Assembly (NCBI RefSeq): GCF_016469035.1 | Contig: NZ_JAEHJZ010000018.1 | Span: forward strand, 1 to 64,000 | DNA: 64,000 nucleotides | Source of the DNA: Gelidibacter salicanalis | GTDB lineage: Bacteria > Bacteroidota > Bacteroidia > Flavobacteriales > Flavobacteriaceae | Reading direction: 5' to 3' | In this document: piece by piece, positions 48,437 through 57,962 of the stretch | Position numbering within the stretch: the first letter of the stretch is position 1 | Layout: the number at the start of each line of letters is the position of its first letter | Notes under the pieces: generated by a model | What the model was told of the DNA's origin: nothing | Database searches by the model: none | Seen by the model: the letters and a program-made list of their open reading frames with translations, nothing else | Program-made: the position numbers and the translations under genes

Positions 48437-48826
48437 TCATTTTATCATTTCTAAATGCTCTCTGATTTCTTGAAAGTTATTTCTTGTTTCAACTCTTTCC
48501 ATTTGTTTTAGAATATTGTTTTCAAAAATAAACTCCGTGGTAACTAAAAAGTCCTTAATCTTCTCTGTGTAGTACAATTTTTCTACTTTTTTGGCTTGCG
48601 TTTGCTGATATAGTCCTTTGTTCGTAGGCTGACCATATTGTTTTATAAAATCTTCTTTAGCAATGCCCAGATTATCAAATGTTGAAAATTTGCTATTTTC
48701 TCGTGCATCGAATGAATATTGAAGTGGCGCGCAGGAAAATACAGAAATCAAAGCAAGTATTAAAAGAATAGAGCTGCATCTTGAGAGAATACTTTTTCCG
48801 TTATAATTGTGTTTTTTGTTTTTCAT
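48437..48826 (-). CDS. Small lipoprotein with a BamE/SmpA-like pattern
   Basis: A 129-residue lipoprotein (hydrophobic segment then SVFSC, Cys at about residue 32). The mature part has FDNLGIAKEDFIKQYGQPTN, then KVEKLYYTEKI and TTEFIFENNILKQ, the helix-Gly-x-Pro and two-strand pattern of the SmpA/BamE fold, though homology is not certain. Function unknown. It is flanked on the 3' side by repeat copy A and on the 5' side by copy B, as in a gene cassette. The gene is intact. Confidence 0.65.
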   Translation of the reverse strand: MKNKKHNYNGKSILSRCSSILLILALISVFSCAPLQYSFDARENSKFSTFDNLGIAKEDFIKQYGQPTNKGLYQQTQAKKVEKLYYTEKIKDFLVTTEFIFENNILKQMERVETRNNFQEIREHLEMIK

Positions 48827-49082
48827 TTTATTTTGACTTTAATTGTTTCCTATGTTCATCTTTACTCATAATTAAAATTAGTATAGCAATTATTGCTGAC
48901 CAAAAATGGCTTTTTTTTGCCTTGTTTACAACAAAGATGTATATATAACACAAAGTAACGTATATATTACCTATGTACCCCATGCCATTTCTGTTTGTCG
49001 TTCTCAAATGTACCCGATTCCTGTAAAGAATCCAAGGCTCATTTCTTATTGTTCATATCTCAAATGTATCAATTTGGAATCT

Positions 49083-49112
49083 AAATATCACTCCGAGCTT
49101 ATTGGGGCTAAA
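49083..49112. repeat. Repeat R1, copy 2
   Basis: AAATATCACTCCGAGC followed by TTATTGGGGCTAAA, 29 of 31 positions like the copy at 47521-47551. It lies 52 nt from repeat copy B. Confidence 0.7.
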
Positions 49113-49163
49113 GTAATCCCTACCCAAATCTATTCCTCCAAAGGCGGACAAGCTGTTATGCCT

Positions 49164-49274
49164 ATAGACGGCAAATTAACCGGATGCGTCAACACAGAAT
49201 GCAGATCTGGCCAACTTAGCGAAGCGATCTCATGACTGAAGGGAGTAATCGGCGAGCCGAGTTCTTAGTTATTG
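49164..49274. repeat. Two-block cassette-type repeat, copy B
   Basis: Block 1 (49164-49197, starting ATAGACGGCAAATTAACC) and block 2 (49248-49274, starting ATCGGCGAGCCGA and ending TTAGTTATTG) are near-copies of copy A; the 50-nt spacer between them has its own hairpin (CTTAGCGAAGC). Block 2 ends 3 nt before the stop codon of the alpha/beta-hydrolase gene. Confidence 0.7.
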
Positions 49275-49277
49275 GCA

Positions 49278-50282
49278 TTAGTTATTTTTGTTAATCCAGT
49301 TAATAATTTTGTCCATTGCAATATTGTCAATTTCCCTAATTTCACTCTTATTTGATTTACTCCACTCTCCGTTATTTAAAGTTAAATAAGGATCCATATT
49401 TTCCAAAACTTCGACGGTTATAAATCTATTGTCAAATTCCTCAAGTTTCATAACTACATATTTCGCATCAATAATTTCATCTTTATTTCCAATTATATAC
49501 AATACAGGAATTTTTATGTTTTTGTAATAAAACTCTGTATCTGTTTTTATAATATCAATAAATTGAGAAGATAAATAAGCATCTGAAATATATTTTGGAA
49601 ATTTTAATTTTTTCCTCACTTTTTCACACTCCTTTAGGATTTTTGAATAATCATCATATTTGTGTATAATGTAATTGAAGGTGTCAATTATTTTTTCCGT
49701 TTCTTCAATTGTCTTGTCTCTATTTTTGAAAAAGTCTAATCTCGAAACATTATTTTTAAATGATTCTCCTGGATTTACATGAGTAGACATCTGAATTAGA
49801 AAGTCAACTTTGATAGCATACTCAAAAACCCCAATCGACGCTATTCCTCCAAGACTGTGACCTAAAACCCCTATTTTTTTATGTTTTAGCACATCAATAT
49901 TTCGTAAATACTGTATGCAAAAATTCAAATCATTTTTTAGTGGGCTAACTTTTTGAGTGTATTCGCCCTCGGATTTGCCAATACCTCTTTCGTCGAAACG
50001 GTAAACAGCAATATTGTTTTTTAAAAAATTTTCAGTTAGTTTAGGATGAGTATAACGTGTGTCTTTCCCGCTGCCTGAAACGATTATGATTACTTTGTCA
50101 AAATTTGATTTAGGAGTTATTAAAGTTCCAGAAAGTTTAATGTTTTCATTGGTATTTTCAAACTCTATATCCTGATAAATATAATTTTCCTTTTCATTTA
50201 TTTCTCTTTCGTATTCCAATATAGTTTGGCCACTTATCTTAAAAGTCGAAATCCATAAAATAAGTAACAATGCTTTTTTCAT
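49278..50282 (-). CDS. Secreted alpha/beta-hydrolase, catalytic His apparently replaced
   Basis: About 334 residues from the Met at 50282, which gives a proper signal peptide (MKKALLLILWISTFKISGQ); an in-frame Met at 50312 lies in cassette-border-like sequence (GTTATAACGTTG). Fold marks: SGSGKDTRYTHP, FDERGIGKSEG, nucleophile elbow GHSLGG (Ser153 counted from the upstream Met) and acid-loop GNKDEIID. Where such hydrolases have Asn-His before YLTL, this one has MDPYLTL, so the catalytic His is missing unless another one takes over. It may be inactive. AT-rich and Lys/Asn-rich compared with neighbours, fitting transfer. Confidence 0.8.
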   Translation of the reverse strand: MKKALLLILWISTFKISGQTILEYEREINEKENYIYQDIEFENTNENIKLSGTLITPKSNFDKVIIIVSGSGKDTRYTHPKLTENFLKNNIAVYRFDERGIGKSEGEYTQKVSPLKNDLNFCIQYLRNIDVLKHKKIGVLGHSLGGIASIGVFEYAIKVDFLIQMSTHVNPGESFKNNVSRLDFFKNRDKTIEETEKIIDTFNYIIHKYDDYSKILKECEKVRKKLKFPKYISDAYLSSQFIDIIKTDTEFYYKNIKIPVLYIIGNKDEIIDAKYVVMKLEEFDNRFITVEVLENMDPYLTLNNGEWSKSNKSEIREIDNIAMDKIINWINKNN

Positions 50283-50431
50283 AATTAATGTCAACAACGT
50301 TATAACAAACATGTGTTCATTATCCTGCCAATTTAAGATATATCGAACATCTGGTCAATTTATCTTTTATATTTTACTGAAAATCAAGCGGATTTTGAAT
50401 TTGTTTGAAGCGGTAGCACTTAAGTGATAAT

Positions 50432-50590
50432 TTAGAAGCTACCCAAGTGTACCGCCCCTTGTCCGTTTATTTCGAGCAAAGTGCTTCCCCTAAAATTCTT
50501 GGACATAATTCTAATGTTTCTGAGGTCCATTACGTGCCCCTCATTGGCGTAAAGTACCGGCAACCAGTTAAACGCTATTTCAACCTGCGA
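50432..50590 (-). pseudogene. Possible C-terminal gene fragment, LytTR-like
   Basis: A minus-strand open stretch encodes QVEIAFNWLPVLYANEGHVM followed by LRNIRIMSKNFRGSTLLEIN and a stop. The strand pattern faintly recalls the DNA-binding LytTR domain, but the match is weak and there is no start. Confidence 0.2.
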
Positions 50591-50595
50591 CATTA

Positions 50596-50662
50596 AAACC
50601 TAGTCCGCTTTCTATCGCGCTACGAGACTCTACTATAGCGCTATAGGAGTGGGAGCAGGTTT
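50596..50662. repeat. 27-bp imperfect inverted repeat with internal palindrome
   Basis: Arms 50596-50622 and 50636-50662 match at 20 of 27 positions around a 13-nt centre. The right arm overlaps the perfect 14-bp palindrome CTATAGCGCTATAG (50633-50646). It is not followed by a T-run, so it is not an ordinary terminator; a mobile-element end or a processed RNA hairpin is possible. Confidence 0.5.
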
Positions 50663-50766
50663 GAAAAGGATATTTGCCAAACGTTTTAGGAATTTTCATG
50701 AACAGATGTCCGCTGATGAAAACAAAACCAATGGATCTTTAAAAAATAAAAAAAATATAAATTTTT

Positions 50767-50798
50767 CTTGGCATGGTAAAGTTCAGTATCTATATTTG
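50767..50798 (+). promoter_or_regulatory. Promoter of the TonB receptor-PepSY operon
   Basis: CTTG (50767-50770), 20 nt, then TATATTTG (50791-50798). The leader is about 25 nt. No Fur-type box was recognised. Confidence 0.6.
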
Positions 50799-50830
50799 TC
50801 CTCTATTTTTAACTAATCTAAATAAGAATA

Positions 50831-53215
50831 ATGAAATACTTTTTCCTGTCGGGTCTTCTATTCCTTAGTCTCCATACATTTTCCCAATCTCAATTAACTG
50901 GTCAAATTAGAAGTGAATCGAACGAACCACTCCCAGGCGCTACCATATATCTGGAAGAATTACAAAAAGGGACCACATCAGATTTTAATGGGTTTTATAC
51001 CTTACAGGATATTCCGGAAGGCACATGGACCGTAACAGTAAGAATGTTGGGTTTCCAAACCACAACCGAAAACTTAAAATTCACTTCTAAGGGTAATGAA
51101 ACTTATAATTCGACTTTAAAAGAGCATTACGGTAGTCTGGACCAGATCGTCATTTCTGCCAGTAGGCAACCGGAATACCTCTCAGAAATTCCTGCGTCGG
51201 TTACCGTTGTAAATGCGGTAAAACTTAAAGAATTTGCGCAACTCACCTCTAATATCAATGATATCCTAGCCTTTACGGTTCCCGGGCTTGCCGTAAGTAC
51301 AGGTACGTTTTCCAATTGGGGACAAACTTTAAGGGGCCGATCTTTATTGGTGATGGTGGATGGAATTCCTCAATCCACCCCTCTACGAAACGGACAATTG
51401 GGCATTAAAAGTGTCAACTCTAATGATATCAGTAGGGTTGAAGTCATAAAAGGTGCTACATCTATTTTCGGGAACGGAGGCAGTGGGGGCTTTATCAACT
51501 ATATCACCAAAAACCCAAATACGTCAAAAAAAATAAGTGGGACCACCAATATTTGGGGCACTTCCCAACTTTCAGATGCTACTGATGCATTAGGGTTTGG
51601 GGCTTATCAATCTCTTACTGGGCAACTGGATAAACTAAGTTATTACGTGAGTGGAAGTGTCGAACAAACCGGAAATAAATATGATGCGAAAGGGGTTCCG
51701 CTTCTTCCAACCTACGGTTTTGACAATACAAATAGTTATAGCACTTATGGTAAATTGGAATATTTACTTTCTGAAAACCAAAAATTAACTCTTAACGGCA
51801 ACTTTTACAAATCGCTACAAGATTCTCCTTTTGTTCCAGTTTTCGCCGACGTAGAGGTGTTAAATGAGGAAGGAGATTATATCTTGGAGCCCGGTTACGG
51901 TATTAAAGGTTCAATCCCGGGAGAGCAGCCTACAGGTTCTGAATTGACAAATGGACGATTAAAATATAATTTAAACGACATTTTTTCTGGAACAACGGAT
52001 TTTGAAACTGACATCTATTATTCCAAAGCCAAAAGTATTTTCTTTTATTCTGATAAATTTGAAAACGGAGGCCAGTCTGTGGTCAATTCAGAAAAATATG
52101 GCTTGAGACCTAACTTCAATACTAGAATCAATACCTATGGTAATATAGATCTATCCTTTATTTATGGCCTGGATCTATTAAGGGATAAAACAAATCAGGG
52201 GCTCTTGGATGGACGACTTTGGGTGCCAAATATTGAGCTTGTGGGCGTGGCTCCTTATGTACAGACAACCATGAAACTAGACAGTAAATGGGTTTTTAAA
52301 GTAGGTTTGCGATACGATGATTTACATATGGATATTGTAGATTATAGCACCTTACCATACTCGCCTAAGGGCGATGGTAACTTTAACCCGTCGGTGTTTG
52401 TTCAAGGAGGTGCGCTAGCCTTCAATAATCTTGCATTTAATATGGGTGTCAGATATATTGAACATCAGGAATTTATTCCGTACGTCAGTTATTCCCAAGG
52501 GTTTTCTATAGCTGATTTGGGTTCCATTTTACGGTCTGCAAGCGCTGAAAATATTAATGATATTCAGTTAGAACCAGCAGTGACTAACAATTATGAATTT
52601 GGATTTATTTCAAAATTCAATAATTTGCGTATAGAGGCCGTAGGGTACTACAGTACCTCAAATTTAGGTACTGGAGTCGTATTTAATGATGCGTTAAATT
52701 CTTTTGTACCTTCTGTGCAACCTCAAAAAATATTTGGTGGCGAGCTTTCTGTTGACTATGTTTTTGCTAACAATAAATTAATTTTGGGAACGTCCTATTC
52801 TTATGTAGAAGGGCTTAAAAACGAAAAAGACGATAAAAACAACTTAAGTTATGTGGGTGGAGATGTCATCTCTGCTCCCAAATTAACCGCCTATGTAACC
52901 TGGAAGCCTACCGAAAGGATCAGTACAACCTTACACATGATCAATTTAAGTGATCGAAAGCGTTTTGACCCGTTTCAGGATGCCAATGGAAACTATGCTT
53001 TTAGACACACTGAGTTTCCTGTTGAAGGTTACACATTGGTCAATCTAACGGCCACATACCAAATAAAGAATAATATTGATGTCTCGCTAGGTGTAAACAA
53101 CCTATTTAACGCGTATTATTTACCTGCAAGATCACAATGGGCAGCCCCATTACGAACTTTTACTGCAGTAGGAGAAGGGGCTAATGCCCGTATGGGTGTG
53201 ACTTATAATTTTTAG
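50831..53215 (+). CDS. TonB-dependent receptor, siderophore/metal-complex type
   Basis: A 794-residue receptor: signal peptide (to about 19), CarboxypepD-like domain (about 22-105; LTGQIRSESNEPLPGATIYL), plug (about 115-235; ISASRQPEYLSEIPASVTVV) and a 22-strand barrel ending MGVTYNF. The plug sequence and the downstream PepSY membrane protein are typical of ferric-siderophore uptake in this phylum. The ligand is not known. Confidence 0.88.
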   Translation: MKYFFLSGLLFLSLHTFSQSQLTGQIRSESNEPLPGATIYLEELQKGTTSDFNGFYTLQDIPEGTWTVTVRMLGFQTTTENLKFTSKGNETYNSTLKEHYGSLDQIVISASRQPEYLSEIPASVTVVNAVKLKEFAQLTSNINDILAFTVPGLAVSTGTFSNWGQTLRGRSLLVMVDGIPQSTPLRNGQLGIKSVNSNDISRVEVIKGATSIFGNGGSGGFINYITKNPNTSKKISGTTNIWGTSQLSDATDALGFGAYQSLTGQLDKLSYYVSGSVEQTGNKYDAKGVPLLPTYGFDNTNSYSTYGKLEYLLSENQKLTLNGNFYKSLQDSPFVPVFADVEVLNEEGDYILEPGYGIKGSIPGEQPTGSELTNGRLKYNLNDIFSGTTDFETDIYYSKAKSIFFYSDKFENGGQSVVNSEKYGLRPNFNTRINTYGNIDLSFIYGLDLLRDKTNQGLLDGRLWVPNIELVGVAPYVQTTMKLDSKWVFKVGLRYDDLHMDIVDYSTLPYSPKGDGNFNPSVFVQGGALAFNNLAFNMGVRYIEHQEFIPYVSYSQGFSIADLGSILRSASAENINDIQLEPAVTNNYEFGFISKFNNLRIEAVGYYSTSNLGTGVVFNDALNSFVPSVQPQKIFGGELSVDYVFANNKLILGTSYSYVEGLKNEKDDKNNLSYVGGDVISAPKLTAYVTWKPTERISTTLHMINLSDRKRFDPFQDANGNYAFRHTEFPVEGYTLVNLTATYQIKNNIDVSLGVNNLFNAYYLPARSQWAAPLRTFTAVGEGANARMGVTYNF

Positions 53216-53222
53216 ATGTACT

Positions 53223-53249
53223 AATGGCAGTTATTTATGGACTGCCATT
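53223..53249 (+). terminator. Hairpin between receptor and PepSY genes
   Basis: AATGGCAGT / ACTGCCATT with a 9-nt loop, followed by TATAAATAAC, right after the receptor stop. It may act as a partial terminator so that the PepSY gene is made at a lower level. Confidence 0.65.
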
Positions 53250-53287
53250 TATAAATAACGGGATGCATACCTAATCAAACCAATTCC

Positions 53288-54385
53288 TTGAAGCCTTTAT
53301 CAAAAATAGTTAAAAAAATACATCTTTATTTAGGGTTGTCTTGCGGTATATTGGTATCCATTTCAGGCTTAACCGGTGCAATGTATGTGTGGCAGCCAGA
53401 GCTGGCTGCCGCCCTAAATCCAAAATTATTACAGGTAGAGTCTATAGGTATGGTTTCTGAAGAAACACTATTAAAAACTGCTTTTGCACTTTATGAAAAG
53501 CATCAGGACTCCGTAGTGAAGCTATTTCTCCCTTATCGAGAACAGCAGACAATTTCAGTGGTCTATACTAATGGGCGAACTCTTTATTACCATCCTGAAA
53601 ACGGGATGGTCTTAGGACAAAAATCTGCTTCTATATCCTTTTTTGAGAACTTACTAAATATCCATCGCACGCTTGGAGTCCCAAAAGTTGGTAAATATAT
53701 TGTTGGCGGGAGTGCTGTTTTATTTTCTCTCTTTCTACTGACCTCTGGACTCTTCCTATGGTGGAAAAAATACAGATCTAATTTTGGAAAAGGTGTCAAA
53801 ATTAAATGGAAACGAAATAAAAAAAAGTTAAATTATGACATTCATAAAACACTTGGAATTCTTTTTTTAGTCCCATTAACTTTTATGGCCTTTTCAGGTG
53901 GGTATTTTACTTATAACACTTACTATAAAAAGGGTTTTACAGTGATGGATGGTTTTGCAGCAAACAGTAAACTGGATACATTGCTTCAAGAAAACGACCA
54001 TTTCAGTGTAAAGACCTTACTCAACAATCCAGATGAAAACTATGCACTGCGAGCAATTTACTTTCCCGAAAATTCAACTGGCACCTATCAATTTAGATAT
54101 ATAAAAGAGCGAAAAGTTGTTCCTGGTCTTAGGAAAACAAAGGAATTAAAACTAGGGAACAATGGCGTAATCAGCAGTACGACCTCTTTTGAAAGCGATC
54201 TTTTGAGTGCACAAATAGTCGCACAAATGTACCCCATCCATACTGGAGAAATTACAGGGCTTTTAGGAAGAATTTTAGTTTTTATTTCTGGATTTGTTCC
54301 CGTAATTTTATTTATAACGGGGTTTAGATATTACTATTTTAGAACCTATAAAAAGAACAACGGCAAAAAAGAAAGAAAGAATTGA
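53288..54385 (+). CDS. PepSY-associated membrane protein, iron-uptake reductase type
   Basis: A 365-residue protein with four membrane helices (about 12-32, 138-160, 185-210 and 325-350) and PepSY-like periplasmic parts. The Trp/His-rich helices (YVWQPE, NIHRTLGVPKVGKYIVG, YDIHKTLGILFLVPLTFMAF) fit a haem-binding ferric-siderophore reductase of the FhuF-independent type. The start is TTG at 53288, as no in-frame ATG lies upstream. Its place 72 nt after a TonB receptor supports a role in releasing iron from the imported chelate. Confidence 0.82.
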   Translation: MKPLSKIVKKIHLYLGLSCGILVSISGLTGAMYVWQPELAAALNPKLLQVESIGMVSEETLLKTAFALYEKHQDSVVKLFLPYREQQTISVVYTNGRTLYYHPENGMVLGQKSASISFFENLLNIHRTLGVPKVGKYIVGGSAVLFSLFLLTSGLFLWWKKYRSNFGKGVKIKWKRNKKKLNYDIHKTLGILFLVPLTFMAFSGGYFTYNTYYKKGFTVMDGFAANSKLDTLLQENDHFSVKTLLNNPDENYALRAIYFPENSTGTYQFRYIKERKVVPGLRKTKELKLGNNGVISSTTSFESDLLSAQIVAQMYPIHTGEITGLLGRILVFISGFVPVILFITGFRYYYFRTYKKNNGKKERKN

Positions 54386-54612
54386 CCTATATTTTGTATA
54401 TGGTTCAAGGCACCGTAGTTTTTATTTTGGGTGTCTTCCTATTATAAAACCTAAGCTCTCTCCATATTAAAGGGCATTAAAAAATAAACCGAGTGTTACT
54501 TTTTGGTCTTCAAGTGAATAAAAAAATATGTTTAAAGTTTTTTATGACTTTTATCATTTTTTAGAAGCGATGGAATAGTTACTTTTTCCGACTCAAATTC
54601 ACTTTCGATCTT

Positions 54613-55539
54613 ATGAGTTTAAAACAGAGAATCAACGCGTTAAGGCAAGAAAAGAATGCTGTAATTCTTGCACATTACTACCAGCGTGATGACATACAGG
54701 AAATCGCCGATTATGTTGGGGACAGCTTGGGGCTTTCACAAAGAGCCGCTGAAACCGATGCGTCCATTATTGTGTTTGCTGGGGTGCATTTTATGGCAGA
54801 AACCGCAAAAATCCTAAATCCGACTAAAAAAGTACTATTGCCCGACCTCAATGCAGGGTGTTCATTGGCAGATTCCTGTCCGCCCGAAGCATTTTCAAAA
54901 TTCATAAAAGCACACCCAGAGCATCTGGTGATTACCTATATTAATTGTTCTGCAGAAATAAAAGCAATGAGCGATATTGTATGTACCTCTTCCAATGCTT
55001 TAAAAATAGTGGAGTCAGTGCCTAAAGATAGGCCGATTATTTTTGCACCCGACAAAAATTTGGGCCGCTACATCAGTAAACAAACGGGACGGGACCTCTT
55101 ACTTTGGGATGGTTCCTGTGTAGTACACGAGGCTTTTTCTGTAGATAAGCTCTTGGCGCTTTATAAGATCTATCCTGAATCAAAAATAATAGCCCATCCT
55201 GAATCAGAGGCCCATATTTTAGATCTTGCCAACTATATTGGTTCCACTGCGGGTATGATCAATTATGTAAAAAGCCATCCCCAAGAACAGTTTATCGTGG
55301 CCACGGAAGCCGGGATATTACACAAAATGCAACTGGAAGTTCCGACGACCCTTCTTATTCCGGCACCTGCAGAGGAAGACAACACCTGCGCCTGTAGTGA
55401 ATGTGCGTTTATGAAAGTAAATACCCTTCAAAAAATTTATGATTGTCTCTTAAATGAAACACCACAAATTGAAGTTCAAGAGGACATCAGGCTGCGTGCA
55501 CTGCAACCTATTCAAAAAATGTTGGAATTATCTAAATAA
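54613..55539 (+). CDS. nadA: Quinolinate synthase
   Basis: A 308-residue [4Fe-4S] enzyme condensing iminoaspartate with dihydroxyacetone phosphate to quinolinate for NAD. Seen: [20 protein letters not shown] at the start, cluster Cys candidates in [11 protein letters not shown] and [11 protein letters not shown], and [20 protein letters not shown]. Full length. It is followed one base later by nadB, which makes its iminoaspartate substrate. Confidence 0.96.
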   Translation: MSLKQRINALRQEKNAVILAHYYQRDDIQEIADYVGDSLGLSQRAAETDASIIVFAGVHFMAETAKILNPTKKVLLPDLNAGCSLADSCPPEAFSKFIKAHPEHLVITYINCSAEIKAMSDIVCTSSNALKIVESVPKDRPIIFAPDKNLGRYISKQTGRDLLLWDGSCVVHEAFSVDKLLALYKIYPESKIIAHPESEAHILDLANYIGSTAGMINYVKSHPQEQFIVATEAGILHKMQLEVPTTLLIPAPAEEDNTCACSECAFMKVNTLQKIYDCLLNETPQIEVQEDIRLRALQPIQKMLELSK

Positions 55540-55540
55540 A

Positions 55541-57130
55541 ATGGTCAAAACAAATTTTCTTGTGATAGGTTCGGGAGTGGCAGGGTTGACGTATGCCATT
55601 AAGATTGCCCAGAGGTTTCCTGAAAAGAACGTACTTATAGTCACCAAGTCAGATGAGCAGGAATCCAACACAAAATATGCCCAAGGCGGTGTTGCCGTTG
55701 TATTGGATTTAGAGGAAGATTCTTTTCAGAAACACATCCAGGACACCTTGGTTGCAGGTGACGGATTGTGTGATGCCGCTGTGGTTGAAATGGTCATAAA
55801 GGAAGGTCCAAAACGGCTCAAGGAATTAATGCTGTGGGGTGCCAATTTTGATAGTAATGCTTCCGGCAAGCTCGATTTAGGAATCGAGGGCGGACACTCG
55901 GAATACCGTGTCGTGCATCATAAGGATATTACCGGGTTTGAGATAGAGCGGGCATTGCTGCAACAAGTTCATACATTGCCTAATGTTACCGTTTTATCCT
56001 ATCATTTTGCATTGGACCTGATTACGGAACATCATCTTAATGTTCCCAAATCTAAAACTATATCATGCTACGGGGCTTATGTAATGGATCAAAAGACAGG
56101 AGCGATACTTACGATAAAAGCAGATCGTACGGTGTTGGCATCGGGTGGTATTGGTAGGGTATATGGCCATACCACAAATCCGATAATAGCAACGGGAGAC
56201 GGTATCGCAATGGCCTATAGGGCTAAAGCTGAAATTAAGGATATGGAGTTTGTACAGTTTCATCCCACGGCCTTGTACACTCATAAGGAGGGGAGCTCAT
56301 TTTTGATTTCCGAAGCGGTGAGGGGTTTAGGTGGCATTTTAAGAAATAAAAACGGACATAGATTTATGCCGGATTATGACAAAAGAGCGGAATTGGCTTC
56401 AAGGGATATCGTATCCCAAAGCATCGATAACGAGTTGAAAAAATCAGGGGATACCCATGTCTTTTTAGACTGCACCCATCTAGACATTGCTGTCTTTAAA
56501 AACCATTTTCCGAATATTTATCAAGAATGTTTAAACCATAATATTGCTATAGAAAAGGATTGGATTCCTGTTGTGCCTGCTTCACATTATCTATGTGGGG
56601 GTATTGTTGTGGATAAAAACGGTAAAACTTCGGTGGCCAACCTATTTGCCTGTGGTGAGTGCTCACAAACAGGATTGCACGGTGCCAATAGACTGGCATC
56701 CAACTCTTTATTGGAAGCTTTGGTGTACGCCCATAATATATTTGAATATCACGCTGCGCATCCGGCAGTTTCTCTCTACACCGCCATCCCAGATTGGAAT
56801 GATGAGGGCACAAGCATCCCTAAGGAATATGTTCTGATTCAACACAATCTCGTACGGTTGCAGGCGCTAATGCGGGATTATGTGGGCATTGTAAGAAGCA
56901 ACAGTCGTTTAACAAAGGCTGTTAGGCATCTCGATCTCATTTACAATGAGGTTGAAGAACTATATAGAAGTGTAAAAATCAACACTGAGCTCTGTGAATT
57001 AAGAAACATGGTGAATGTGGCACATTTAATTATTGGCCAATCCTTGCAACGAAAGCATAATAAAGGGGGGTATTACAATGTGGACAATGTACAAACGGAT
57101 AAAGATAGTCTGATAAAAGAGCTGTTATAG
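55541..57130 (+). CDS. nadB: L-aspartate oxidase
   Basis: A 529-residue flavoenzyme oxidising L-aspartate to iminoaspartate. FAD motif VIGSGVAGLTYAIKIA at the N-terminus, QGGVAVVLDLEEDSFQKHIQ, active-site FVQFHPTALY and ASHYLCGGIVVDKNGKT. The frame is open from 55454, but that part overlaps nadA; the ATG at 55541 puts the FAD motif at the proper distance. It forms an operon with nadA and the DGC-domain gene. Confidence 0.96.
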   Translation: MVKTNFLVIGSGVAGLTYAIKIAQRFPEKNVLIVTKSDEQESNTKYAQGGVAVVLDLEEDSFQKHIQDTLVAGDGLCDAAVVEMVIKEGPKRLKELMLWGANFDSNASGKLDLGIEGGHSEYRVVHHKDITGFEIERALLQQVHTLPNVTVLSYHFALDLITEHHLNVPKSKTISCYGAYVMDQKTGAILTIKADRTVLASGGIGRVYGHTTNPIIATGDGIAMAYRAKAEIKDMEFVQFHPTALYTHKEGSSFLISEAVRGLGGILRNKNGHRFMPDYDKRAELASRDIVSQSIDNELKKSGDTHVFLDCTHLDIAVFKNHFPNIYQECLNHNIAIEKDWIPVVPASHYLCGGIVVDKNGKTSVANLFACGECSQTGLHGANRLASNSLLEALVYAHNIFEYHAAHPAVSLYTAIPDWNDEGTSIPKEYVLIQHNLVRLQALMRDYVGIVRSNSRLTKAVRHLDLIYNEVEELYRSVKINTELCELRNMVNVAHLIIGQSLQRKHNKGGYYNVDNVQTDKDSLIKELL

Positions 57131-57157
57131 TCTTTAAAAAAACCTAAAATTCTAGCA

Positions 57158-57544
57158 ATGCAAAAACATAAGCAAAATATGCTGCCTTTAATTTATTCCT
57201 GTTCAGGTTGTAGTAATGTGGCGCAATTGGCGAATGATATTGCCTTAAAAATAAATTCTGATGGTCTCGCAGAGATGTCCTGTATAGCTGGGGTTGGAGG
57301 TAAAGTCAAATCACTTGTTAAAAAGGCCAAATCGAATAGACCGATAATTGTTATTGACGGATGCCCGCTTCAATGTGCCAAAGCGTGTCTGGAAAACATT
57401 GACATAGAACCTACTGAACATATCATTTTAACGGACTATGATCTAAAGAAAACATATAACTCCCGTTTAAATTTAGAAGATGAAAGCGCTGTTTTTGAGC
57501 AGATTGTGATAAAAACTAAAAATATTCATTTAAGTGGATCATAA
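57158..57544 (+). CDS. DGC-domain putative zinc-binding protein
   Basis: A 128-residue protein with the DGC-domain pattern: SCSGCSNVAQLANDIA near the start and DGCPLQCAKACLEN around residue 70, giving several conserved Cys for a metal. A Met at residue 8 is an alternative start. Function unknown. It starts 27 nt after nadB, so it is probably co-transcribed; a link to the iron-sulphur enzyme NadA is conceivable but unproven. Confidence 0.8.
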   Translation: MQKHKQNMLPLIYSCSGCSNVAQLANDIALKINSDGLAEMSCIAGVGGKVKSLVKKAKSNRPIIVIDGCPLQCAKACLENIDIEPTEHIILTDYDLKKTYNSRLNLEDESAVFEQIVIKTKNIHLSGS

Positions 57545-57564
57545 ATTACTTGTAAAATTTGGTA

Positions 57565-57889
57565 GCTAGCTGTTATCGATTTCCACGATAATGACGAAGA
57601 TGATAACATCTTAACTTCGCTCTGTAATGTTTTTGAGGCCATTGCGATAGAAAAAGCAGGTTTGCCTGTACCGATGAAAACGACTTCAGAATTTGAAATG
57701 CCCGTTGAATTTAAGGAGGCATTAGAAGATAATGCAGATTTAAATAATGCATTTCAATCTTTAACTCCAGGAAGACAGAGGGGTTATTTATTATATTTTA
57801 CTGACGCCAAACTATCCAAAACTCGTCAATCCCGCATTAAAAGATTCTCGACAAAAATTCTTACAGGAAAAGGGTTGCATGACAAATAA
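57565..57889 (+). pseudogene. YdeI/OmpD-associated (OmdA) protein, N-terminally truncated
   Basis: The frame encodes FEAIAIEKAGLPVPMKTTSE followed by FEMPVEFKEALEDNADLNNA and LTPGRQRGYLLYFTDAKLSK, the C-terminal half of YdeI-like proteins. The N-terminal DUF1801-like domain is missing, and the part before FEAIA is unlike the family. A TTG at 57662 or none serves as start. Probably a relic; a short translated product is possible. Confidence 0.65.
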
Positions 57890-57962
57890 GACTTTTGGTT
57901 AACGATAGCGGAGAGTAATGATTTTATTGGCATTTATATTCATTTATAAAACTTTAAAACAA

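Larger units (their letters stand above)
50313..50760. other. Intergenic stretch with a long inverted repeat and a coding-like relic
   Basis: No intact gene. It contains the inverted repeat at 50596-50662 and a minus-strand open stretch ending at 50432 with no usable start. The promoter of the next gene begins at about 50767. Confidence 0.45.

Noticed and set aside
48190-49274. Reading the two-block repeats as classical integron attC sites
   Set aside because: The ends do not form the inverted RYYYAAC / GTTRRRY pair, and no integron integrase is in the window; only a cassette-like arrangement is supported.
55454-55540. Longer N-terminus for nadB
   Set aside because: It would overlap the end of nadA by 86 bases and place the FAD motif 29 residues too far in; the ATG at 55541 fits.
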